From Pseudopithomyces maydicus (taxonomy: Eukaryota; Ascomycota; Dothideomycetes; Pleosporales; Didymosphaeriaceae): a stretch of 64,000 nucleotides of DNA. Shown piece after piece: positions 45,985 to 58,177 of this stretch (position 1 is its first letter; every line of letters begins with the position of its first letter). The translations under genes and the position numbers were made by a program. The DNA lies in assembly GCA_026873275.1 (NCBI GenBank), contig JANTUC010000006.1, positions 1,488,001 to 1,552,000 of the forward strand, read 5' to 3'. The notes below the pieces were generated by a model. The model did no database searches. It was not told the DNA's origin and saw only the letters and a list, made by a program, of their open reading frames with translations.

Positions 45985-47162
45985 TTACTGGAAGATGTAG
46001 AAGAAAAACATTATCAATAGGGAGAAAACGGGGGTAAACGAAGCCGTGGAAGTAGAGGCCGCGCCTTTGAGCGGAGCAGCCGTCACGTTGACGAAGGCGG
46101 TTCCGCAGTACATGGAGATGGTGCTGGCGGCGCCCGAGTACGTCTTGCTGATGGGCTGGGTGGCGTTTGCGGCGAAGGATGAGAAGATGGCCATTTCGTC
46201 CTGAAGACACGAGTTGCACGTAGGGCGGGAACCACCAGGCATGCTGACGCCGAGCGGGAGGTAGAATGGGACGGCATCGACGCCCTCGGACGTGGTGTTG
46301 GTGACGGCATTGGCGTAGCAGAAGTCTCCATCGTCGTCCTTCAGACAGCTTGCGAGGTACATGGGCTCGTAGGCGATGAGCCCGTTGTACGCTTGCACGA
46401 CCTGCGGGTTGTTGTTGTCGTAGTCGATTTTGCAGGCATCTTCAGCGAGAAGTTGGCGCGCAAGATCGCCGGTGCCATCTTTGCATTGGGTCGAATTGGC
46501 GGCACATGTAGCTTCAAGGGTCTGTGTGATGCGGACAAATGATCGTGATGCTTTGAAAAGCGAGTTGGACGTCTGCAGCGGGTTAGTCGTGGTTGGGACC
46601 CATGTAGTGAATTGAATGTACTTACCTGGAGCATTAGCGAGAAGGGATGGCATCCGGTCACGGTCTCGCTGGTCAGCATGGTCCTGAAGAATTGCGCGCA
46701 ATTGGTGGTGAAGTTGTTGTTCAAGGCCGAGTCGAATGGAACGGGGATTTCAAAGTCGCCGTTGGCATCGGGATCCGTCTTGATGGACCGCTTCGCCGGC
46801 GGGGCAGATGTGGTCTCTGTCGCGTCTCCATGGTACGCTGGAGGCATGGGCGGCTCGCGGGTATCGACGACGAGCGAAGGGCCGTCCCAGGCGGGCACGA
46901 GGGGGTCTGCTTGGAGGATTTGGGGGAGGGGCGCAGATCTCGTCCTGTGATTGCGGCCAGCATGGGGCAGCAGCGAGGCAGCCGATGCGCTTCCGAGCAG
47001 AGAGGCCCACGAGAGCAGCGTCACAAAAAGCAACAACAACAGGCCAGGATGGCGACGTGCAGCGGACGGTGTTGTTGCAGGACGCAGGGCGCGTGGGCGC
47101 GTCTTCAAAGGGCCGCGGCGGTGTTCCCGCGGCCACGCCATGGTCGCTTCATGGTGAAACAT
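45985..47162 (-). CDS. GPI-anchor-type secreted/cell-surface protein
   Basis: Two exons on the minus strand (47162-46626, 46572-45985) with a GTAAGT...TGCAG intron give 374 aa from MFHHEAT (47162); the ATG at 47141 (MAWPREH) is an alternative. A hydrophobic stretch near residues 38-60 (GLLLLLFVTLLSWASLLGSASA) is a signal-like segment. Then a Cys-bearing ectodomain: NNFTTNCAQFFRTML, ETVTGCHPFSLMLQ, LEATCAANSTQCKDG, YNGLIAYEPMYLASC and PTCNSCLQDEMAIF. The C-terminus STSTASFTPVFSLLIMFFFYIFQ is a GPI-attachment-like hydrophobic tail. It resembles fungal families of GPI-anchored proteins with conserved N-Cys patterns but I cannot name the family securely. Intact. Confidence 0.75.
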
Positions 47163-49235
47163 GATGGCTCGTCTCGCCAGCCACGACTCTACACAACCAC
47201 CAGCACCTCTTGATTTACTTGCAAACCGCGGCTGGAGGCCGGCAGACCATGACCGCCTGCGGCGTCGAGGGCGGTGGTGCAGCGCTGCGGTGGCAGTTGC
47301 AGATGTCAGGTTCGCTGGGGAGGGTTTGCTTCGCTGCAGGGCGCGGTGTGGATCCGTCGGAACGGTGCCGAGCGGGTGCGGAGCGGGTGGGAAATGGGTG
47401 AAGGAGCGACGACGGTGGGAAAACGGGTTTGCGTGTCGATCGTCACCCAACGTGGTGGACGGCGCTGGGTATTTGGGTTTGGGCGTCGGGATAGCAGCAG
47501 CCTTGTCGAACGGCTGTGCCACGGGGAGCAGCGGCGCCTTATTTCACTGCGAGCATGGCGCCATAGAATCGGCGCACACGGCAAGCCACCGTCGTGCCCA
47601 CGGCTGGACATGGATAAAGAATCCAAGTCGCGAGTCGGGTAAAGCGCCGCCGTCCAGCTTGTCTGTAAGTGGTGATTCGGGCGTGGCTGGCTCGTGCAGG
47701 CCAATATATCCAAGCAGGTGGGCGAGGTCTAGAGCGACAGACGAGAGAAAGCAGCTGGCACCCCTGGCCGCCTTGTCCCAAACCATCCATGAGACTGGCA
47801 TGACTGGCATCAGTGAATGCAGCCCTCTCTTGCGCCGGCGGACGGCAGCGTGGCGTGTGCAGCCAGCACCGCGGCAGAGCCACGAGCCAGCTGCAGTGAC
47901 TGCCAATGGGGGACGCGGCAGCGAGGGACCAATACTGTATGTGAGTACTATGATACATACATACTATGCTCACGGCGCTTCCCTGCCAAGCCAATATTAA
48001 GCCACCCAGCTCCACACCACTCCCGACACTGACCACCCACATGCAAACCTCTGGTCGCCGCGCCTGGAGCACCGCTGCTGCAATCTCTCACGAGCGCCTG
48101 TCCTGGCCTCTGGATGCGATGCGATGATGATCCACCTCCACGTCTTTATCGCCATCTCAAAGCCCATCCCGGAGGAAGCCCCATTCCAGAAGACATCGAC
48201 ACGCCGCCCCCTTTGTCATCGAAATACCGCTTCCAGTCCCAATCTTACGTTCCAAGGATTGCTGCGTCGTTGCCTTTTTCCCAAGATTACCGCCACATTT
48301 CGTTGGGACCGCCATGCCACCGCCAATCCATCCCCGTGGACCGCGCCGTCAACTGGTACCGTACGTACCGTGCTCCGGCCATGTAGTCTAGCGATTGCGT
48401 CCATATGCATCTTCAGCGCTTACTTTGGCTGGCTGCAGCTCTGCTCTGGCTGCTTCTGGCTTCTGACATTCTGCACGCCTCTGCACGCCATGGATGGGGC
48501 CGCCTAGCATCATCTGCTCCTGCCCCCCACAACGCGCAATAAGATCGGCTCCAACATCCTCCTCCAGAGAATGCCACATGACAACCATCTGGTGTCACTG
48601 TCGACTGCCCCCCGCACGGCAGACAGCAGTGTTCGTATACGGTTACTTTTTACCCCTCCACCATGGGCATATGCTGTGCAACTGGACCCTGGGCCGCTCA
48701 TCTAGGTCCCGCGCCCCGCCATCGTGATCCCTGTGCATCCAATCCCGCCCGTGTGACCTCCAAATATAGGGCGACGGTCTGATCTACGCCCTCACTGTTC
48801 CACTCGGATCACGTGACTGACACATGCCCGCTCATCCTCCATCAACTCGAAACGCGCGGTGGAGACCGTTTCCAAGTTTCAGTGATAACTGACCGTGTAT
48901 TATTCATATGGCTGCTGCGTGTAAATCTATCTTCCATCACGACGGAGCCTCACTCTGTCGACGTCTTGTCGACCTGTTCCGCCAGTACAATATTTATTGC
49001 CCTCCTCCAGGGCTACCCCCGTATTACGAGATTGCGTCTGGCAAGCCCGAGCTCTCCTTGTGGTACCTGGGACCTCTCTTAGCGGCGCCAATATAAAGTA
49101 GCTGACCATCTGGACCACAGCAAAACATGGCAATAACATGTCGCCCCCAATCCCATGCCAGCCACCAACTGCTGACAGCATACCAAGCGCCAACCCATTT
49201 CGCCTCGCGCCTTGCTTGCAAAATAAATCGATAAC
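47163..49235. other. intergenic region, gene-poor
   Basis: Two kilobases without a supported gene. The long plus-strand frame 47161-48000 runs antisense to the GPI-type gene promoter and is low in coding character. Promoter of the GPI-type gene lies at the left end. Confidence 0.5.
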
Positions 49236-50255
49236 TTACATTTCAAACAGAGGGTCCCAGACGGTTACCGCTCTTTTTGAATAGTGCCCGTTGGCGAGCG
49301 TGGGCGGCTCGAGGTCCAGCTGTTTGTCAACCGAGCATTCGATGACCTTGCCGAAGACGGAACCATCGTCCAAGCATCGCTCATAGGCTGATACTACGGT
49401 GGATACTGGCGTCAGGCTGGAGTCATCAGTCTGTGGATATTCACTGCATACCGTCGTCTATGAACTTACCAGTCAGGCGACACGGCATCAATCATCTCTT
49501 GTGGGATGATTGGTGTATGGACGATGCCAGGACAAACAGTGTTGATGCTTATGTTTTCCTTCTGCCAGGGGTAAGCATTTGACCACGCCTTCTCCCCACA
49601 GTGTAGCCACCCACATCTTTCAGTATGCGCGCCGTAGCCCTGACAAAATTGACAACAGCCGCTTTCGCACCATCGTATTCCGGATACGTTTCGTGCGGTA
49701 CTATAGCAGCTGCGCTTGCTGTTGCCACAATTTTACCACCGGGCGTGCTGTTCTTTCGCATAAAGTGTATGGCAAGCTGCGTTCCATATACCACGCCCTT
49801 GAAGTCTACATCAGTGGTGGACAGATCCGGCTTTGGTGGTATCCTAGTCCTCGTTTTTAGTCTTAACGCATGGATACGTGTATTAAATATTCCCTACCTA
49901 TTCGAATCCCGATGCTCAAATATATATATCGAACTGCCCGGTCGTTAACACGATCACACACTGCCGAGCACCGACTGACTTACCTCTTATCCACGATCCC
50001 CGCATTTGCACACAGTGCGTCAATTCGCCCATGCTTGTCCCAGACCTGCTGAAACATCTCAGCCTGACTGTCATAATCGGCGACGTCGCATTTGTGGAAA
50101 GTAGATGCTTCGCCGAGCTGCTCGGCAAACTTTGCGTTAGGCTTGATGTCCGCGATGGCGACTTTCCAGCCTTTCTCGACCAGACGGGAGACGATTCCCA
50201 TTCCCATGCCTGAGTTACCGCCGGTGACGATTGCCACTGGGGAAGAGGACGCCAT
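49236..50255 (-). CDS. short-chain dehydrogenase/reductase (SDR family)
   Basis: Four exons on the minus strand (start ATG 50255, end TAA 49236-49238) read without frameshift. The cofactor site TGGNSGMGMG follows MASSSPVAIV, and an acidic residue after beta-2 (AIADIKP) suggests NAD(H). The NAG motif is CANAG, the catalytic Ser lies in ATASAAAIVP, and the YxxxK pair is YDGAK. The C-terminal part contains NISINTVCPGIVHTPIIPQ. Exon joins: VDKR to a K-P-D-L-S-T-T segment, ILKD to KENISINT, and SPD to CLTPVSTVV. The fold is like 15-hydroxyprostaglandin dehydrogenase-type SDRs; the substrate is unknown. Confidence 0.85.
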
Positions 50256-50824
50256 GTTTGCGAGTATGAGAATGACCAAGAGCCTGGAGCGAGGAACTGG
50301 GAGTTATGTACACCTCTTTAAAGACTTACGTGCCTGCCACTTGTCTCTTTAGTAACTTGATACAACCGTGCAGAGAGTATCCTAGACCTGTTTATACCTA
50401 CCCTGTATTGCGATTGTGAGGGGTACATCATGCAGAGTAGTAATTCGTTGCCAGCAGCTGCATCACTGCCTCTGTAAAGCACAGCCTTAACCACTATAAT
50501 CTAGTTCTAGGGACGTTCCGATTCGTAGACCTCTTGCTAGGCATTACGGTAAGTTTACAAATTAGGTGCCCCGCTTGGAGATCAGGAAAACATTCTCCGA
50601 GCTGCATCTGAAAAAAAAATGTTGCCATATAATCGTCGACGTAGCCTAAACAAAAGTACATCCTGGCCGTGGTGACTCCGCGATGAATAGAGATTTTTTG
50701 TATCTCTGCTGAATCACAACAGTACTGTGTACTTACACTTGGCTATATCACACGAGCAACTTACTTATAGACATATCTTATTCAAATGGTATTCTAAAAC
50801 CTACTAATAACAGATAACATTTGA
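50256..50824. other. intergenic region
   Basis: Promoter of the SDR gene and 3' end of the NIF3-like gene. Nothing else seen. Confidence 0.6.
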
Positions 50825-51711
50825 TCATTGAGACATCTCTTCCCCGCGTGGCTTCTTCACACGCGGTTCTTCCTCCTCGTACACTTCCTCCACATCCACA
50901 CCCGGGAAACTCTCCCTCAAGCGCCTCGCCAGATATCGTATCCCCCAGTCCTCTGCAGCGCGATGTCCTACACAGGCAACCTGGACTCCATATTCTCTAG
51001 CGACCGCCATCCCACCCTCGCGGGGTTGCCCGGTCAGATACAACACATGCCTACCACCCCCGTTCTCCAGAGAGTCGATCCATTCACGCTGCAGAGATAG
51101 GTCCAAAATACGACGTACCTCCTCCGCACTGAATGCATTCATAATTGCCACAACCTTCACATCATCCTCGTCTAACCCCACGAGTCTGGCTTCGAAAGCA
51201 TCGAATTGCCCCCTCAATACTTCATCCATCGAAGAGCTCGTTCCCAACGCCGTCCTACCCACTATCCCAATCTTCCTATCCGGATCCCCCTTGTACCCTT
51301 GAACGCACTCGCTGGTGTTTAAATCCATGCCGAGCTGCGCCGCTAACGCGACATTCCACCCCACAGTAACATTCTCATCAAACGAAGTATGGCTCGCAAG
51401 CACGAGCGTGTCCCTCCTCACACGGCGACGATCCAGTGTGAAGGGCCGATGCAAGAAACACAGCGTGCGTGGGATTCGCGGGGCCATCTCTCCCCGCGGT
51501 GCTGTCGCATGGTTTCTCGGGGCATGCCCGATCAAGTCGTACACCCCCGGTGTAGGCGTGACGCTTAGAACTATACGGTCTACGCGCGCATAGTCGGGGT
51601 TGTACCTAGGGTGGCGGGGGACGTGGTAGAGGAGTTGCACGTCGTTGGTCTTTGGGGGAGGATACTAGCAACGAAGTTGGTGAGCGCTGAATGTGTAGGG
51701 CGTGTCTGCAT
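50825..51711 (-). CDS. NIF3-like (DUF34) family protein, one apparent frameshift
   Basis: The long frame from about 51640 contains LASHTSFDENVTVGWNVALAAQLGMD and, near the end, GHRAAEDWGIRYLARRL, matching N- and C-terminal metal-binding segments of the NIF3/DUF34 family (conserved dinuclear-metal proteins, often with GTP-cyclohydrolase-like labels but no proven activity). The 5' part, MQTRPTHSALTNFVASILP, starts at ATG 51709-51711 in another frame. One base missing from the G run 51654-51658 (coding-strand C run) joins it to PKTNDVQLLYHVP. Repaired length is about 295 aa. The start and join are inferred; the family call is good. Confidence 0.75.
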
Positions 51712-52486
51712 GTTCGTTTAGTTCTTCGATGAGAAGGAAATCACTGCATCACCGAGGTTTGAAGTTGTTTACGGATTCGCGAGTTCTACTACGTCATTGA
51801 ATTACTTTTCTCCCTTAGGTCGCAAGCTAGGACCAGGAACATGATGGCAGCTGTTATGGGTACTTGAAACTAAGGAAAAGTGTTTTAGTAGGTCGGTATT
51901 TGCTGTCATAGAGTAATGGCCTTGCTGCTTGGAAGGTTGTGGTGAGGGGAAGTGCCCGCCAACAGTTGTTCGCCAGCCTGCACCTCGGGAGGATGGACAA
52001 AGCTAGCCTACAAGTGGGAAAGGGCCATGCTGCCCCACGCGGTAACATCGTGGAGCCAACGTTGATTCCCGACTTTGACTATTACAATATTCATTAGGGG
52101 CAAAATAATGCTGTTTGACGCCCGGGAGTGCTTGCGTTCTCTAACCATCGAATGCTGCGATGACTGACAGCTCCCCAGCATACCTACCTACACACGTACA
52201 TGGTTCTCAAAGCCCGGAAGCCCCCGAGCTGCTGCCCAATGGAAACAAAATCTTTGGCACAGCCTGACTGTTGCATGCGAGATGTGGATAAAATCAGTAC
52301 TCACATGGGGCTGTGGTCCTCAGCAGCCGTGACATGCGGCCTCGTGTGGAACATGATAAGACGAAAAGGGTCAGCCGCTGCAGGTGCCTGACCAACCGGT
52401 CAAGCCGCGAGATGACTTTACTCCAAGGCCCTCCACCATCAAACTGTTCACTCGCACTTCTCTAGCATTTTTAGCATTCTGCCATT
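51712..52486. other. intergenic region, divergent promoters
   Basis: Between the NIF3-like gene (minus) and the gene at 52.5 kb (plus), so both promoters. No gene supported. Confidence 0.6.
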
Positions 52487-53738
52487 ATGCATCTGAAGAA
52501 GGAACTTGGTGATGTACGTCTTATTAGTGCGAGCGCGCACTGCTAGCCTTTCATTTGCTGACCCGATTTCTACCTACAGACAAAGGACGTACTGCAAGAA
52601 ATTGTAGTCGTCGTATCGCTCGTCGCTAGCTTGACCAAGTCGTTTGGCTCGGCGGGCAAGCTTTACCGTAAACTGAAGAAGAAGACGAAGAATACGAAGG
52701 AGGGCCTTAAGGAAGACATCAAGCATGAGATTGAAGAGCATTTGCCCGACTTAGAACATAGCGATCGGAAGGATTCCCATTCCGATGACAGGCATCACCA
52801 TCGGTGGCGGAGTCGAAGTCGCAGTAGACACGCACGAGATGAGTCTTGCGACAGCGGCAGAGGGTCCATCGAGCGTTCGCACCAGCTTGTACAGCATGAA
52901 TACGATCGGGGATATCATCTCATCGGCGAGAAATTCGCGATTGGTGACTGTGCGTATATGGGTGTCGTCGATGCAGTATACCCGTTCTTGCTGACAACTC
53001 ACAGTGATAACCCGCAACCAACTGCAAGCACAGATCATCATCATGCAGCAAAGACTACTATATACGTACGAAGACGTTATACTAAATTCCGACTCTCCTC
53101 GTCATCCTTCATCCTACCATCTCAGAGAACTCGTCCACACAGCGCGCAACGCCCGCTCGGCGGTCATCGATGCGCTTTCCCAGCAGTATCAACGCATGCT
53201 ACCTACATTAGAGCCTAGAGAGCCACTCCACCTACTCCCTGGATCCTTCCCGACATCTCCTGAACTTCACCACTCCCACGATGTCATCCTGCATGAGCAC
53301 AAGACTGAGCGCGTGGAGAAGCATCACTCTGCGCCACGGAGTCCCAATCGAGCTGTAAACCTCCACTCCGCAGACCTATTCTGTTTCTACGCGCGAAACC
53401 TTCAACGCAACTCGTCGCTACCTCTGACCGATACCTTCAAACTAGGCGGCAGTGGCTGTTGTCCCTACTGCCAGACTCATGTCTCGTCGCGACTGAACAA
53501 GGCGTGGGAGATGGTGAAGGAGGACGAGTTGCACAAAGGGCATGATAAAGTATTTCTGGTAGGGGCGAGGTTCCTCGTAAAGTGTCACCGCCCTAGTGGG
53601 GGTTATGCATGCATTTTGTGCAGTCAACACAGGGATGCGGATACTGTTTGCGGAGAGATACGAGCGCTTGTGGAGCACATGTGGAAGGAACACAGTTGCG
53701 CTGAGTTGGAATTGGAGGAGGACATCAGGGTGGAATAA
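52487..53738 (+). CDS. hypothetical protein with Cys/His-rich C-terminus
   Basis: Three exons (52487-52513, 52580-52943, 53005-53738) give 374 aa with phases agreeing. The first exon encodes only MHLKKELGD. Residues 10-70 are basic-coiled (LYRKLKKKTKNTKEGLKED), then an Arg/Ser/His-rich segment (HHRWRSRSRSRHARDESCDS). The C-terminal 120 residues carry possible zinc ligands: GSGCCPYCQTHVSS, FLVKCHRPSGGYACILCSQHRDADTVCG and VEHMWKEHSCAEL. I do not recognise the family. Seen features suggest a DNA/RNA- or protein-binding zinc domain, but that is a guess. Confidence 0.7.
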
Positions 53739-54591
53739 TGAAGTATGTATCTTATCGGGAAATCTAGTCTAGACTTGTCAGTTCTAAGCCACAGTGGCAG
53801 TGGGATTGCGATACATTGTTCGAGAGTCAATGCCTCGTAAAACTCGTTTTATCAGGTGGCATGACTTGTCGACTCGGCCGACAGTTTTGTACTGATGCAC
53901 AGTTACGGTTGGCGCTGCATCGCATAGTGCGGGACAAGGCACAGCTTTCAATCTAGGTCACCCTGCTCTTATACAGCTGTGTAAGATGCTAGCCTCAAGT
54001 CACCAAAATCAGCTCCATCACGAGACGAAATGCCTGACTTCATGCAGAGCCGACTTTCACCGGTGTTTGGCAGCTCAAGACATTGGAAGCGCTATCCATG
54101 AGATTGACCTTCGTGTTCCCTCAGCCCCGGTCTTCAGCTTCGTCTCTGAGCAAACCACGTCAACTCGTTTCCGCCCGCAAAGCCCCAACACGAACTGGGC
54201 CCACTCTGACCGGCTAACACCAAGCCCAGTCGAGTTGATCTGCGCCACGGCTAACCAAGCCACATGGCCGCTGATTCGCTTGCGGCATTCATGCTCGCTA
54301 GACCACGTCTCTGTGTGACAGGTGAGCTAAGGCCCGATGCATACCAACGGGCGTAAATCACTGGCTGAAAATAGCTATTATTGCCGAGTACGACCATCGG
54401 AGACAAACCGTGGACATTGGCATTGGAATGCGTAGGCTCGAAATAGAAACATCAGGTGTTTACCTGAGTCAATTCAAGTCACTTTAAGACAGCCGCTCCA
54501 CGCTGCGTTTTCTATGTGTTTGGACTCAATCTCTCTTTCTCTGTGAGGCGCATCACTAGGACTGGACAATCATACCATAAAATTATCAGAG
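53739..54591. other. intergenic region
   Basis: Between two plus-strand genes. A 110-codon frame at 53986-54318 has no motifs or splice support. Nothing named. Confidence 0.55.
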
Positions 54592-55660
54592 ATGACGGAA
54601 GGAAACACCCCGTACGTGCCATGAGATTGTCAAGATGTGCAAGGCTGACCGTCTGTCCTCAGTACACTCGTCCCTCGCTGGACCCTCGCCGTCCATGCCG
54701 TGCAGATTGTATTTGCAGTCGTCATCTTGGGATTCGATGCGTACGGCATCAAGTACATCGCCTACAATGCTCTCATCTTCTCTCTTGTTACGTGCCTATG
54801 CACAATGGCGGCCTGCGCGTACTTGCTTGCTTCGCAAACTGTGATCCCGAAGATGTACAACCTTTACGTGAGCTTAGCTATTCACGTATGGCTTCTCATC
54901 TTCTGGCTCGTGGATCTTGGTCTGGTAGCAAACCTGGCTGCCATGTGGGGTCGAGGAGACTACTGCTTCACCACCTACTATGGCTGTACGTTGAACCCTA
55001 CCACCTCTTTTGAGTGACCTGGAGTAATGTTCTGATCCCGAACAGATGGATCGACCTATTGCTACACGAAGAGAGATCTCATTAAGAGAGATACCACAAC
55101 CTTTGGTGCTTATTATGGTGTTCTTGCCGCTGGAGCAGTGTTCGCTGCCGTGCAACTGTAGGTTCAGCATTTCCCCTTGCGGTATCTAAGTACTAAACAC
55201 ACCCAGCGTCACCTGGGCTCTCACCGGCGCCTTCCTTGTGCTAGCCTGGAACAAACAACGCACAGCAGGAACCACCAACGCACAACCCAACCCCGGCATG
55301 CCTCCTCAGTACCAAAACAACGGCCAAGCCGTCCCGCTGGAGAAGTATGACAACAATCCAGCTGTAGCACCCGGCCAGCAGTACGCGACACCACAAACTC
55401 AATATGCGAGCCCCCAGCCCCAGCATGTCCAGCCCGTACAGCACCAACAGTACGCCGGCGGACCCTTCCCCCACGACCCGGTTCAGCGTCAAGATACGGT
55501 CAGCCCGGTCTCACACGCTGGCGGATACTCGTCGAATCCTACCGTTTCTCAATTGAGCTCGCCACAGCATACGGGACAGCATGTGTATCCTCCCAATGCG
55601 CAGGAGGTTCACACAGATCCGTACAGTCCTAATGTACCTGAGCTGTCGAATCAGCGATAA
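54592..55660 (+). CDS. MARVEL-domain membrane protein
   Basis: Four exons (54592-54611, 54663-54985, 55046-55157, 55207-55660) give 302 aa; the first is only 20 nt (MTEGNTP). Four hydrophobic helices follow: VHAVQIVFAVVILGFDAYG, YNALIFSLVTCLCTMAACAYLL, LYVSLAIHVWLLIFWLVDLGLVA, and GAVFAAVQLVTWALTGAFLVLAW. The loop MWGRGDYCF and a later CYTKRD lie between. This is the four-helix MARVEL topology found in fungal membrane-organising proteins. The C-terminal 140 residues are a Pro/Gln/Ser-rich cytoplasmic tail. Intact, function not known for this member. Confidence 0.85.
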
Positions 55661-56331
55661 ACCTCCTAGGTTACGTGTAGTGAGAAAGCTGGTAAATGGA
55701 AACTGTAAACTGGATAGTTTGGATACGTTATTGATACCCTTAATTCATATGATGCGGCTTCGTGCTTCCGTGCGTGTGCGTACTGTTTCGCTGGTTCTCC
55801 TTTGACATACTGGAAAGAAAGTGACATCTATTGCTTGAGCTAATATATCACCATTTATCATTGTGAAACCCTCTCTCTGTCTAATACACGAGAAAAGATG
55901 TATCTACACTATCAAATCTAGTAAAGCCATACCGCAAATATATATAATCTACAACCATGAGCTTGCGTCCCGGATACGCCACTATGTACTTGGGACCCAT
56001 GACCTTATCAACGCATCCAGTGAAACCCATATTCTTGTCTGAACTCCGTAATGCCTTTTTCGAGCAGATCCCAACCAAGAACACACTGTGGTAAAATTTG
56101 TCCAGCACGTTGCTAGCATATGTAGAGCATACGAGAAGATGGCGTGCGCTACAAAGTAATGGTCTATCATTTCAAAACTCTGTTGAAGAGTCTTGACGTA
56201 TATTACAACTTACACAAAGAAATCTATAAGCTTCGCCACGCTCCAGCACCTCTCTGCTAGTTCGTACGCACTTACACCTCTTGTTCCCGAGATTGATTAC
56301 AACATGCATCACCGACCTACCTAACTCATAC
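55661..56331. other. convergent 3' intergenic region
   Basis: AT-rich. Between the MARVEL gene and the MFS gene on the other strand. Nothing supported. Confidence 0.6.
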
Positions 56332-58177
56332 CTATGCACCGGTGAACTTACTCTTCTGCCTTAGCGTCTTTCCAAATTTGAAAAGCGCCCATATGCCGAA
56401 CATGCACAGTACCGTGAGTCCGGCTAGGAAGCTGACTCCGCCGTCCACGCCCATCTTCTTGAACATGGGCCTTGCGATGAGAATGGCGCCGAAGGCGAAT
56501 AGACTGCGCGCCAGACTGTTGGCTGCAAAGATAGAGGCTGCGTAGCGGGGATAGATGTTAGGGATATACAGGAGGATAGACTGGAAGACGAAGTAGAGAC
56601 CTTTAGGAGACATTGTTAGTACACTAGACGAACGATACGAGTTGTGTTGAAGTTGAGAAACAAGCTTACCGATGATGACCAGTCCGAAGCCAATAGTGGG
56701 CGCAATCCAGTGGGAATGCTCCGGACGCGCCGTCCAGGCGTATATGAAGAGACCCATAGGTATAAGCGGGGAGCCAAGGACACCGGGGATCAAGTAGTTT
56801 TCGACCTCTCCGAAAGTGCCGGAGGCCAGCCGAGGGAAGACGCGGTATTTGAGGTAGAGAAACTGGATTGTAAAGGCGAGAAGGCCGGCGGGGATGACAG
56901 TGAGGAAAATCAGACCTGTGGAAGTACTGCTGAAACCAAAGTCGACAGGGTAGACGAGGGGGAGAGACTATATATCGCTCCGTCAATAGCTGCATATTAT
57001 TTGGAAGGAAAAAGGGTTATCGGTGGGCGAGAACTTACCTCGAAGAAGGAGTAGAATAGACCATATGCGATACCAGAGTACAGAGTCGTGAAACCGAGAG
57101 CTGGATCCTTGACATTGAGCACCCACGGTTTCAACAACGCGTTGAACAGCAAAGTCCCCACATTCAAATCTCGCTGCTTCAGCTCTGCCTCACTCACTAG
57201 ATCCTTATTCCCAGTCTCTTCCCTTCTTCTCTTCGCCTCGTAGTACAATATAGTCGGCGTACTCGTCTCAGGCAACAAGAGTATCATAACGAGATAAAAC
57301 GGCCCCGAGAGCATGAGCAACTCCCAGCTCGACCATCGCCAGCCAAGTGCCTCGACAGCATAAGAAGTCATCGTAGGGCCCATAGCCGGACCGGCGACCC
57401 CCGACATCGCCCAAAACGCGATGGAGTAACAGAAAGGCGCAGGGGCCCAGATATCCCTAAAGGAGGCGCCAACAAGGGCAAGGCAAGGGCCGGCCATGAA
57501 TCCGAGGAGGAAACGAAGGACCATGAGGCCTGGGAAGTTGTTCACCAGCGCCGTGGGGACGCAGAGGATTACGAAGAGAAAGCCTGAGACCGTGTAGGCG
57601 GGGTTGCGACCTACAGCGGGGACTTCACTGATGGGGGAGAATAAGAGCGATCCGAGACCGTAACCCTTGCGGCATGGTTAGCGGAGGCAAGACTGCGCGT
57701 GAGAAGGGAGACATACTAATACGTAAAGAGAAACACCCAGGGTGCCTTCGACGTGGCTGACCCCGAATATTTCGATAACATGCTGTTGGCTGGAGGTATA
57801 TACGGAGGAGCCGATGTACAACGAGAACGTCCAGACGCTATCGACATCAACACCAGTCTCTTGAATTATCATAGCATTTACACATACCAAAGCACAGCCG
57901 TGACAATAAGCTTGTGACGAAAAGGCCAGTTCTGGGGGTTGCTAGGATCGTCAGGGCCACTCCAATCCACAATATTCGTTACCGCAATCTCAGTCTCCGC
58001 CTTCTCCAGCTCAGACACATCTTCTGCAGACCCACTGGCCCTAGGGGTTTCCGAGTTTATCGACGTCGACGCGGGCGAAACAGTTTTCAGAGGACCGCCC
58101 CTGCGATAGGAGATTTTGCCCGTTCGGGCGAAAGAGAGAAGCGTGCCGACGGCAGAGTGCTTCACGAGCCACGACAT
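56332..58177 (-). CDS. MFS transporter, DHA1-like polyamine/drug type
   Basis: Several exons on the minus strand, all joining in phase: an N-terminus MSWLVKHSAVG..., with NIVDWSGPDDPSNPQNWP (the WxGPDDPxNPxNW motif of fungal DHA1 transporters), then TFSLYIGSSVYTSSQQHV, GYGLGSLLFSPISEVPAVGRNP, FLLGFMAGPCLALVGASFRDIW, GPTMTSYAVEALGWRWSSWE, and the last helices ending FGKTLRQKSKFTGA. About twelve helices. Intron donors such as GTATGT and GTAAGC are clear. Family relatives export polyamines, fluconazole and other drugs (TPO1/FLU1-like); the actual substrate is unknown. Intact. Confidence 0.88.

Noticed and set aside
47161..48000. A 279-codon plus-strand frame
   Set aside because: It lies in the promoter of the minus-strand GPI-type gene, overlaps other open frames and looks like GC-driven chance.
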